Made by a program: the position numbers and the translations under genes
The notes under the pieces: generated by a model
Told to the model about the DNA's origin: nothing
Seen by the model: only the letters and a program-made list of their open reading frames with translations
The model's database searches: none
Shown here: piece by piece, positions 46,897-57,883 of the stretch
Position numbering within the stretch: position 1 is the first letter of the stretch
Layout of the letters: every line of letters starts with the position of its first letter
Assembly (NCBI GenBank): GCA_951230915.1
Contig: OX579635.1
Location: forward strand, 34,348,001 to 34,412,000
Length of the DNA stretch: 64,000 nt
Reading direction: 5' to 3'
Origin: Antitrichia curtipendula
Taxonomy: Eukaryota; Streptophyta; Bryopsida; Hypnales; Leucodontaceae

Positions 46897-49800
46897 ATGG
46901 CATCAGAAGCATTTGGAAGTCCAGTGGTATTCAATGCGGTAGCGACAACATTGGTAGCTATGGAGAGAAGGAGCGTAGGAGAAAGACTGGCGCGTGTGGT
47001 ACGAGGAAGACTATTCGAAGAAGAAGATTGTGCACCAGTAGATGGAGAATTCCAACCTACCAATGGCATGGTTCAACTTTTGGGAGACGAAGGTCGAGTT
47101 GTGGGGGTGGGGGTGGTGGATACAAATTTTGCATGTGGCGATGAACTTCACCAAGAGAAGTTACGTCCTTTTGAGATTGTGGTTCGTGTCACACATGCTG
47201 TACATGAAACAGAATGGGTTGGTGAGGTGGTAGGGAAGACTATGGGAGATTGTGTGGATAAAATTATACGATGGCGTCGTCCTTCAGTTCGTTCTGCACG
47301 TCTCTACGAGGTGAGAACAACGGCAACGAATGTGAGGGAGAAACAAAATTTCTCTTTTCCTCCTGTTTCAGCGCCAGAATATGATTTTCATGATATAGAA
47401 GAAAACCCAAGTACTTCTGAATGCACGCCACCAAGTCAAGGTGGAAGAAGCACACAAGAAAGAAGTTCTCCTATGACGCAAGGCTCTGAAGATAGCACTG
47501 CGGATTTCACAAGAATAGAAGGACTACCTGAGCTCACATCGAGGAGGAGGTGTTCAATGGCAAATCGAAGGGCGAGGGTGAGAACTCCACGGGAGAGGGG
47601 AGAGTCTGCTAGTCAAAAAGTTACTCTGGACAATGTTATGTGTGCAAAGGAAAGGGGAGCATGTAAACGCAATTGCCTGCGTGATGTAGATGCAAAATAT
47701 GTATTGAACCAACGATATATGGCTTGGGGACAGAAGTACGAAGCACGTGCTACTTGGATAATGCAAATGCTGAATGCCTTTTACACTCGCACGAAGGGTC
47801 CGACAAGAGACAAGTACGTGACAAAATTAGATGGCAAGGTCGTGTGCAATGCATGCTACGCCGCAGCGTTGGGTTATTCTCAGAGGCGTTTGAAGCAATT
47901 GAAGACAGCACATGCAGTATATGGCAGAGTGGCAGCAGTTCATGGAAACAAGTGTCAACACAAGGAAAGTGCAAAAATGTCTGCAGCTAGGGAAAGCCTG
48001 AACGTTTTTTTCAATGAAGCCGGTTGTCAACAGCCCCATCGATCGATTCGCAGAAAAATGGACATTGCGTTTCTCCCGTTGATTCTGTTGCCAATGAATA
48101 CCAGCAAGTTGGATGTTTTTCAGTATGTGAACGAAGAAGTGAAGAAACTAGTGGACGGATCGGAGTTGTCAATGTCTTCGTTTCGTCGGCTTTGGCGGAA
48201 GGAATTTCCGCATGTGCAAATTCCACCTTTCTCCCGGTTTTCGAAGTGTTATCATTGTTGGGAGTATAAGTGTGGGATGGAATCCACAACAAATACAGTC
48301 GCAAAGGTGAAGATAAAAGAGCTGTACGTGCTGCACATTCAATTTCAAATGGAAGAGAGGCGAGATTATTGGTTGTTCAAGAGGTCCGCGATGATCACTC
48401 CAGACTTCTTTATGTGTTTGATTGTTGATGGTATGGATCAGAATACAACCATAGTACCGAAGATGAGGTAGACTATGAAGAACATCGAATCTCGATTTGT
48501 GAAGACTCATCTGTGTGGTGTACTTGTACATGGTATTGGCCTGTATGCGGACGTGTGGATAGATGCTCACCACAAGCATGATAGCAATCAAGTCGTAACG
48601 TCGATGATGAACGTCATATGCGATGTGAAGCGAAGGAAGAGGTCTTTGCCACCGACGTTGAGGATTCAAGCGGATAATACCACGAGGGAGAACAAGAACA
48701 CTTACATGTTTGGCATGTGTGCTGCACTAGTGGGGCTTGGTTTCTTCAAGGAAGTGCATCTTTGCTTTTTGATAGTGGGCCACACACATGAAGACATCGA
48801 TCAAAGGTTCAGTGTGATTTCAAACGTATTGAAGAGGAGAGACATAGACACTTTGACAGAGATGTTGCAGCTGGTGGAAAAGGGAACATTGTACACGGAG
48901 GCTTTTGTGAGTGCTCGCAAGCTTGAGCACGTTCGCGACTGGAAGACATTTATCACACCTCATTTACTACGAGGGGGGGAATCACTGACGAGTATTACAT
49001 TTCCACACCATTTGAGGTTTTACGTGGAGAATGGGTTGGTCCGTGTGCAACACAAGCATTTTTGCACAGATGAGTGGGGCCCAGCGAGAGGGCATCTGTG
49101 TCTGAACTCATTGCCTAGCGTAGCAGAGAAATCGGGCCTCGCGGAGGTGTTTGCAGCTGATCAGAGGGAATTGAAAGCATTGGACGAATTCATTGCATAC
49201 AAGAAGAAGATGATAGACAGAGGCTTGAACCCGATCAGGAACATGGAAGTGGTGGACGAAATAGAACAGTTCAAAGAGTATTTGGAGGAATTTCCACAAC
49301 GAAATAGAGAAGGCGTCCGTGATTTACCATTTTGGCCCAGCGATGTTTTGAACCAGAACAAGGATGATGGAATTGTTCCTGACGTGGAAGGAGGTACAAT
49401 TCTAAGTGCAGTTGCTGATGAGGATGGGAATACGACGGAGAGTGTAGCCGTTGACAGGATTATGGCGATAATGCCAAATCCTAAGAGGAGGGGGTATTTC
49501 GGACCTCGCAGAGATAGACCTGTACAAGCAACATCACGAAGAGTGACTGGGGGAAGGATTCGAGGCAGAAGGAATGCAGTTGTCCCAGAGGTACGACAAG
49601 ATGCAGAGGAAGATCCGTTTCCTCCATTCAATCCAGAGAAGGATGTTGTTGTAGGGCAATACATAGCCCTTACCGTAGAACAAGCGGAAGTAAGAGGAGG
49701 AGTACCTTTTTTTTTAGGGAAGGTGCTCGAATTCGGTCAGGGGACGTGGGCCTCGAAGATGAAGGTTCTATGTTGTTGGCCTACTATGAGACTTGGAGCA

Positions 49801-50100
49801 CATGATGAAGCAGGTAGTAACCAAGTGAGGTACACGAACTGTATGGAGTCAACGTGGAAACCGTCTGGTGAGATGTTGGGTTGGACCGAGAAGGAAGCCG
49901 CTATATATTCATGGACGGATGTCCCTCGTCGAGGGAGAAGTGGTCATGTAATAGGTTCCAAGATTACAGTGTATGGCGTGCATACAGAGGAGACAGTGAT
50001 CATTCCAGTAGAGGCTAAAACACATCTTCTTGAATACATGGCAATGCAGATGGAGAACCTAGATGACGAACGTCTGCAGAATGATTTGAATATGTATTAG
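46897..50100 (+). pseudogene. DUF7869-like transposase-type protein, one in-frame TAG
   Basis: A 1068-codon intronless frame from ATG (GAAAATGGCATC context) to TAG at 50098-50100, broken only at codon 525 by TAG (48469-48471); sense resumes at once in the same frame. It resembles the DUF7869-type proteins found dispersed in plant, oomycete and animal genomes. Conserved-looking acidic motifs are VDGMDQ (~510-515), QADNTTRENKN (~591-601) and GHTHEDIDQ (~628-636), which could form an RNase-H-like DDE site; that reading is inference. Upstream, KVVCNACYAAALGYSQRRLKQLK (~321-343) looks like a helix-turn-helix region. The C-terminus is basic and variable. The simplest origin of the break is CAG to TAG. 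Readthrough or RNA editing cannot be excluded. The start and end of the mobile unit are not located. Confidence 0.7.
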
Positions 50101-51800
50101 TGAAGTATGGTATTATGCAGTGCTCTTTGACCTTGTAGTTGTAGGTATGTAGAAGTATTTTAGTGTGAAGCGCAGAGTAATATGTCTTAAAAGTAGTGTG
50201 GAGTGAAAAGTGTGAAAGGTTTTTATGAAGTAATTATAAAAAATGGAGTGTTTGACAACTTTTCACCAAGCAATTTCTCCTACTAAGAGCAAACGATGTT
50301 TGCAGTAATTGCTCCCCTCCATAACATTTGAGATTGTCCATTTTAGATGCCGTACTAGCCAAGTGCAATGTCGCACCCCCAAAGTGCAAGAATGTCTAAT
50401 TCGATGTTTCTATACCTTAAGATAGGTGTTTGTTTTGTTTGATGCCTGATATATAAGAAACCATGAAGCTTCCAATAGTGTTCTTAATACTTGTTGGAAA
50501 GCTCTTGGTAAGGAGGGGGCATGCACTTTGTTTTGTGGCATTTGGACAAACGGTGTGAAAGTTATTGAGTTTCAAAGTTTTTATGTATTCAAAAGTTGTC
50601 TTTTATTTTGGAAAAAACATAACTTTCACGTCAAAGGTCTAGATGCCATGAAACAAAGTTTTTGCAGTCCTTCATGCATAGAGCTTTCTAATCATATCTA
50701 TTTTGTGGCATTTTGGACCGGTTTGGACCTACAATGTCAAAGAAGGATTTTATTAAATTAATTTTTTTTATTAAATTATCTTTTGTTTTGAAAAATCCAT
50801 AACTTTCACATGGCATGTCCAAACGCCACAAATCAAATCCCTTTGCACTCCTATGTCTAGAAAGCTTTCCATTTGTACCAGGAACACAAACTCTTACACT
50901 ATAGTGTGAAAATTATTGAATTTGAAAGTTTTAATGAATTAAAAAATTAAAAAATTACTTTTACTTTTATTTTGGTTGTGGCAACAACACTGGACACATT
51001 AGTATAGGTTGATTTATATTTATATATTTACATATTTACATATCTACATATATATATTTATGTATATCCGGCACGTAACGGATGTACGGGTATCATTCCG
51101 GGTATCACCACTTCGTCTCCCTCCTAACCACCGTTTGTCGACGCTAGGGTAAAGAAACTCAAAACCCAACGCAGCTGGCGCTTCTCTCTGTCTTCTCCGT
51201 CATCTTCCTTTCGTTTATTTGTTTTCGCGTCTGTTTGCTGCATCACCAGAGTACCGAAGCGTATTGCTACCGCAACGTGAAGCTCTTGACTTTTACATCT
51301 CGAAGGACCGCAGGAGAACAAGGCGAAGAGGCACCGACGAAGGCCCGAGCCTTGGACTGGGCACCGTTGAGGAAGGTTGGTGGATGAAATTGACCACCTC
51401 AGTTAGAAGTGTCGGGGTTTGCTTGCTTGCGAGAGTGAGCGAGATGGTGATGATGTGATTAGAATATGAAAATTCTTCTTCTTCTTCTACTGTATATAAT
51501 GGTGGTGAGGGTGATGGTTGAATGAGGAAGATGACGAAGTTACTGCGGGGTGTGGGAGTTAGGGTTTGCTGTTGTTTGCTGTGTGTTTGGGGAGGTGGAA
51601 GTTTTTTAGGGTATGGTATAGTGGAGTGGAGTGGAGGAGAGGAGAGGAGGATTGGTTGGTTGGTTGGTTGGATGATTGGATGGTTGAGATGGTTTGCTGG
51701 TTGGTTGATTGGCTGGCTGGCTGGCTTATGGGTGCTTGCTTGTGGTGACTCATGCGTTTGGCTTGCAGCTCATCAGAGGTTTTAGGGTTGGTGGCACAGC
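50101..51800. other. Intergenic DNA and leader of the RNA-binding protein gene
   Basis: 50101-51000 is A/T-rich with loosely repeated segments about slow tandem spacing (GTGGCATTT / CATAACTTTCAC). 50995-51065 is a TATATTTACA-type microsatellite. From ~51100 the sequence becomes richer in G/C and likely contains the transcription start and 5' UTR; a (TTGG)n-like microsatellite lies at ~51651-51722, 80-150 bases before the start codon. Confidence 0.5.
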
Positions 51801-54800
51801 ATGGCGGGCATAGGAGGGCTTGTGGGAGGAAGTGCTCTCGATGATGAATTGTGAGTGTTGTGGTCCGGGTGACTTCCAATTTTCATGGGCTCCTTTGCCT
51901 TTGGTGGTGGACGAGTGCCTTTTCCCCCCACCCCTTCTTTTCCTCGCACTTCTTGTGTTGGCATTGTCCCTGCACCTTTTTTTTTTCCTTTTTGGTAGTT
52001 GATAACAAAACGGAAGAACTACTCACTTCTTGGCGACTACTTGGACAACAATTTTGACAACAGTTTTGAAATTTTAAAACAATTTTTGTTTTGGAGTTCT
52101 TGGTCTCTCGAGGGACCTCGTTGTCCTGGTTTTCTTCAAATAGAGTGTGTGTATCCTGACTGTTTCCTCGGGGTGTGCTTTCAGGAAAAGAAGCAATGTC
52201 GTCCGCCTGCGGGGACTTCCGTTCAGTGCCTCCGAGTCGGACATCTCTGATTTTTTTAAGGGGCTGGAGATGGGGCCAGATGGGGTAGTTATTTGTGTCA
52301 ACTTCCAAGGTGCGATTTGCTTCTCCTTTTTGTTCTCAATTATTTTTCAATCATCATTTAATTCGTAAGACATTTCCAATTGTGTCAGACTTATTCTCAC
52401 TGCTGGAACCCTGTGCAGGAAGGTCAACCGGGCAAGCGTATGTTCAGTTTGCGACTGCAGAACTTGCAAACAAGGCCCTTGATCGGAACCGGTAAGTTAA
52501 TTGATGATTTCCATTCAGTTGATTATTTTACATGGAAATTGAAGTATTCATTTTTTGAAATATACCGGTTTGAAACATGTTTGTTCACTGTTCATTGTTC
52601 TCGTTTATTTCAGGCAACATATTGGCAGTCGCTATATAGAGGTTTTCAAGGGCCACCCTGCAGATATGCAGGTAAGTGCAAATCCCTATCTTCTGTACTC
52701 GCATTTCCTGTAGTGATGGCAGATTAGTGGATGTCATGAGTCGAGGATTTTGCTGGCAGGGAGCTTTGCGTATGGTGGGCCGAGGAAGTGGGACTGTTAC
52801 TGGGAGTAGTGCTGTTGCTACGGGCGGTATTCTCAATACGGGTATCCCGGGTATGTCTGGTAATCCAGATATGCGCTACACGGGAGTGGTGCGCATGCGG
52901 GGCATGCCTTACAGGTGAGTATGGGATAATATTGATTGTAGTTCCCCATCACATTTAGATACGCTATTCTGAGCGGAAATGAACTAATCACCAAATGTTG
53001 TACAATGTTGATCACGGAGTCTGATTGGAGTAACATTGGCAACTGAGTATGAGATCTTGGAAGTTGACAAGTGGCTTCTGTTATTGTAAGCAGCTGTACA
53101 TCAGCAGACATCACAGCTTTCTTCAAGGGAATGCAGGTTGTAGCTGATGGCATCTTCCTTTGTACCCATGCTGACGGACGTCCGACAGGAGAGGTAGAGT
53201 GTCTTGAATTTTGAGCATGACCGTCTACAGATTCTGTATTGGTAGTGTTTTGGGATCTGGTTCTTAAGCTTTGATTTGGCCTGGCAGGCATTTGTTGAGT
53301 TTGCAAACGAAGAAACAGCTGCACGAGCGATGCAATTACATAGAGAACCGATGGGATCGGTGGGTTTCTGACATTTCTTCGTTCGTTGAGATTGTTAATA
53401 TTCTTATTTGTCGTATAATTTATGCACATCGCCATTCCTACATTGTTTGATGTTTCTGTGTTTGACACGACAGCGGTACGTGGAACTCTTCCGAAGCACA
53501 AAAGGGGAAATGATGACAGCCGTGCAGCAGCGAATGTATGGCATGTTCTCTGGTGCCGGAGGGTTTTCTCAGTTTGGTGTCGGCCAGGTACGAGAAAATC
53601 ACTGGGTCTGGATTTGTAGTGGGCATTTTAGAACACCAAGATATTTTAAGGTCGTTAGAACTGTGAGACGTAAACTTTACTAGAGGTGGCTATTTGTGAT
53701 TTCAGATTCCGGGAATGATGGGAGCCTTTGGAGTTCAGGGTTTGACGGGGATGAATGTAGCAGCTATGCAAGCCGCTGGCTTGGGGAGTATGGCGGGTCT
53801 TCAAGGATTATCTGATACATCTGAGAATGTTTGTATCAAGATGCGTGGACTTCCTTATAATGCTGGTCAGAGAGAAATTATGGATTTTTTTGAAGGGTAT
53901 AACATCTTGCCGAATGGCATACATATTGTGATGGGAGCAACAGATCGTCCCACAGGTGAGGCATTTGTGGAGTTCATTACTTCAGATGAAGCTCAGCGTG
54001 CCATGGAGCGCCACCGGCAGAACATTGGCTCACGTTACATAGAGCTTTTTAGAGCCACTAAGAGGTGTGTACTCCGTCCTTATCTGGATACTTTTGTGTC
54101 TCTTACTCATTTGAAGGCAGTCTTGTTTATTTTAGATTTGGTCCGAGTACGAAATTTTTATCTTCACAGTGTGCTGACACATATGCATGTTTTGAATTCT
54201 TCTTGTTAAATCTTTCTGCAGTTGCCGTCTGATAAATTTGACTTCTCTTATACAGTGAAATGTTACTGGCTACTGGAGGGTTATCTAATTTTGGAATGGC
54301 ACAACCCATGGATCCAAGCGTACAACTGCTACTTCTACAGCAGCAGGTATGGTTCTTGTTTTAACCCCCAAATGCCTACTGATTTTGGACAGAATGCGCT
54401 ATAATATGTGACTTCTACATTTTTCCAAAAGAAAGGTATAAGTATGATGATCTGAGATAATCTATATAGTTTGAACTTGCAGGACATCATCAAAGACTTT
54501 TGTCAAGATCTACTAAGTTCCTTTTATTAATTTATAGTCGTTGTACTTTGGAATGATATGCTAGTGATCGTAGTTTCCACTAATTACCTATTTTAATGTA
54601 TACTCAATCTTAGTATTCACTATTTGCAATGAAATTTTAACAAAAGAGAAAATGTAGACATAAATCAGCATTTTGGATTTTCATTCAAAGCCAACTTGAT
54701 TTTGGTTCTTGTGATACCTTGCCTCGTGTATTAGAATCTTGCAAATGGATGAAAACAATGTCCAACGAGGTGGACTGCACACGTATCCTCCCGATCTTCC

Positions 54801-55448
54801 CTCCCTAGGCAAAATGCCTGCAAGACATTAAAAATCACGATCATGACAAGTTGCATGGTTACTGGTCCCAATGTTTCTAACTTCAGACCAGCATTTTCAA
54901 CCACTGCAGGCAGCTGCTGGGGCGTTTGGAATGTCAGGACTGATGGGCGCTCAAGCTTCAACAGGGAGCTGGGCTGACATGCAGAACGCTGCTGCAGCTG
55001 CAGCCAGCTTTTACCAACGTCAGGCCGCAGGCCTAACCGGCTCTGCTGGTTCTCCTGTTTCGTCATTCGACCCATCCTCTTCATCCAAGATCCGGGGACT
55101 GCCATATAGAACGTCGGTATGAACTCTTGACTCTTCCAACATTCCCCCCTTTACATCGACAAAGTGATTAATGATCAGTCAATGTTAATCTAATGTAGGA
55201 CAGACCCTCTTTACAAAGGTGATTTTGAATTATTGTTAACTTAATGCTAATGATTCTAACATAAAACTAACCCTTACTTTATCACTACTCCAAATCAAAC
55301 GAACATGAATTCTGCCCTTTGTGATAATCCAATTTTGGGGAAGTCTTTTTTTATGAAGGCTTCTTGTCATTTCTTTGGTTTTGGAGATGAGATTGTTACT
55401 GGGCCTGATTTTTTGTTCTTGTGACTTTGATTGTTGATGCAGACGTAG
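51801..55448 (+). CDS. hnRNP H/F-ESRP-like RNA-binding protein with three quasi-RRMs
   Basis: Nuclear splicing-type RNA-binding protein (RRM family resembling hnRNP H/F, GRSF1 and ESRP). Twelve exons join in consistent phase: 51801-51850, 52185-52309, 52419-52491, 52614-52671, 52760-52914, 53094-53193, 53288-53359, 53474-53587, 53706-54064, 54256-54346, 54910-55116, 55443-55448, giving ~469 residues. RRM1 (~21-98) starts NVVRLRGLPF, RRM2 (~145-222) starts VVRMRGMPYS, RRM3 (~291-370) starts VCIKMRGLPYN. Each ends with a GS/RY(I/V)E(V/L)F block, and RRM2 and RRM3 carry RPTGEAFVEF. Linkers are Gly/Met/Ala-rich and the tail is Gln/Ala-rich. It ends with SSKIRGLPYRTS, the first strand of a would-be fourth RRM, followed almost immediately by stop. 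The two-codon last exon (ACG TAG) is my best guess; without that splice the stop is at 55120-55122. The specific RNA target is unknown. Confidence 0.85.
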
Positions 55449-56532
55449 TTTGTCCGGAAGAAGAAGCCGGCGTTCAATTGAGATGATTTCTAGAGTGAGA
55501 GACTTAAATGAGTGCAAAGGGAGTATCCCTTTATACTCGTCGTGGAGGGGATCGTCATTTCAGATTTGACTTCTGAGAGAGATGTCTGGGTCACATTTAT
55601 CGTTATCCTTAGCACCTGATGCGTGATGATACTGTAGATGTTCCCATCGCCTAGTGGAATGTGCGATTTTTTGTGTAGGACTACAAAATTTAGGAAAATC
55701 AGGTTGAGGAACTTTTTTCACAGTTAGATACCAGATGTGTGGATGCACAGGGTTCTTATGTGAGGTATGTGAATTTGGCACATCTCTTGTTGTCTTGGTC
55801 AGTCAACCAGTTGTCTGGGCAGCTCCTTGTGTGTTCCACCTTATCCCCTAAAAAGCCCAAGGGGTTCGGACAAAACACAAATGCGTTATAAAATATAAGT
55901 TCTTTTAACTTTTTTGAAGTTTGCATCAAGTAGCATAGTGTGAAGCACGAAAAGTAGAAAGTATCCGTACGGTCAAAATTATAAAAATATATATAGATTC
56001 TCTTCAAGTGAATTTTGGAGATATGACTTCAAAAATTCACCAAAAATATAATTTTTACCTATAGGATTTTAATTTTTTTTGGATTGGTCAAAATTGTGGT
56101 TTCTACTGATTTGTGAAAAGATGTGTAAGATTTAGAAATAAGAATACCAAGTGACCAACACTTTTTCAAAATAGTAAGTTTTTAAATTCTAAACACTTTG
56201 TGCTATTTCTCTTATAATTATTGTTTGACCGTAGTGATCTTAGTTTTGAATATAAACATTGAAAGACGATCTAATCTCTTAAAGAAAAATAAAATTAAAA
56301 GAAGTTTTCTCTTGCTTGAAAAATCTGCCCGAAGTCGGTCAATGACCAGAAAATGGTTGTTTGAGTGTTTAGGGGTTATGTACTATGCATAGTTTCTATT
56401 ATTAGAGTAGCTAGTTTTTGTATGTTTGTTAGCATTCAAAGAGAGTACCAGTTCTTCACTATTCCAATGCTATTCAATGTGTAATATCTCTATTAGCTTC
56501 ATGAAAAAAAATTCTTGCATTAATTTGTTAGT
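55449..56532. other. 3' UTR and A/T-rich flank, no gene
   Basis: All frames contain stops. I looked here for exons completing a fourth RRM and saw none. Confidence 0.55.
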
Positions 56533-56536
56533 TTAA

Positions 56537-57879
56537 CCCCTTAAGGACTAAGGCCTTTTCTCCATTAAAACACACTCAAAATTGCCACTTCTATTGCAAA
56601 GAGCAAAAAAAATTTAAAGATTGTTTTTTGTTGCATATCTAACTGTAGGATCTTAGGATCTTATAATAGACTAGTAGAATAATGTATGCAAGAAATTTCA
56701 AAAACTTTGACCGCATAGATTGCAAGATATTTGCATCCAAAGTGAAGAAAACAAGCTTTTTTGAACCTTGCTTGACTAGATTTTTTGCTCTTAACTTAAA
56801 TTATTTGTACTAATGATTTTGATTTTCTAAGTTTTTATGTTGAATACTTGAGTTGATAATCTAAGAAAAAATTGTTAAATAAAAGTAGGTTTAAGATTGA
56901 AGGAAAAATAAATTGTTAATAACTCTAAGATGAAATTGAAATACAGTAATCTAGAAGGTGAGATTGTTCTAGTAAGCAGATACAATCTTGTCTAACAATT
57001 TCTTTTGCAAAATTGTAAAAATTGCATTAAAAAATGCATCCTAAATGTTATTTTTTTAAGAAGATGCTTAAATTGCCCCAAAAAATAAGATTGTCCATAA
57101 CTTTTTCATCATTGGTCCAAATAGAATGAGTCAAAGCTTCAAATGTAGACAAAAATATGTAGTTTTAAAATAAAAAAATTTTAAATTTAATTTTGGCTTT
57201 CTGTGATTTTTTTGTGCTACTCGCCAACCTCCACTTTTGGCTAATTGTGCCGTAAATTTTTCTCTGGGGCTCTGATTGAAATAAAAGTTATATATCCACA
57301 AAGCTCTCTCCAAACTACACATCTTAAGAAAATTACAAAAATTTCATTAAAAATTGAGGTCATAGGAATCTATCTAGACCTAAATTGTCCCTTGAGGAAA
57401 CAAACAATACTTCAAGGATTAAGCAATAAGCTGGTTACCATAGAAATCATTTGTTCAGGTACTGTATGAATTGTTGGCTTAAAAAAATGAAAAGACACTC
57501 ATTGAAAGTCAAGCTATTATTGAAGATCTTCCCTTTCACACAAAATTTGGAAAATAAATAGTTGCACTTTTATCCTGAATGGAAAGATTTTTTATCATTC
57601 ATTGGCTGAAAAACGTTCTCCGTGGTATTTATGGGTTAAATTGAAGATTAATCATTAAAGGATAAGCTAGTTATTGTGGAAACCATCTGTTTTGGTACCA
57701 TGTGAATTGTTTGCTTAAAAAAAATCCAAAAACACTCATTGGAAGTCAATATTATAGAAGCTAATGACCTCTTCCCTTTTTATACAAAATCGGAAGGATG
57801 AATAGTTGTATTTCTCTCATACATAGAGAGATTCTTTGTCATTCATCGGCCATAAAGCGTCCTAAGCGTTGTTTATGGG
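56537..57879. mobile_element. Probable piggyBac-like element with internal tandem duplication
   Basis: The left end CCCCTTAAGGAC follows TTAA (56533-56536). Two candidate right ends, both TTTATGGG before TTAA, occur at 57635 and 57879, because a ~236-bp segment is tandemly duplicated (57426-57640 and 57662-57883, sharing ATAAGCT(G/A)GTTA and CATTCAT(T/C)GGC). The right termini are poor matches to the left, so the outer border is uncertain. The interior is related to 44744-45292. Confidence 0.42.
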
Positions 57880-57883
57880 TTAA

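Noticed and set aside
15464..50100. Stop-codon reassignment (TAG or TGA read as amino acid)
   Set aside because: Breaks include TAG, TGA and TAA, occur only in transposon-type genes, and the host genes here read normally with the standard code.
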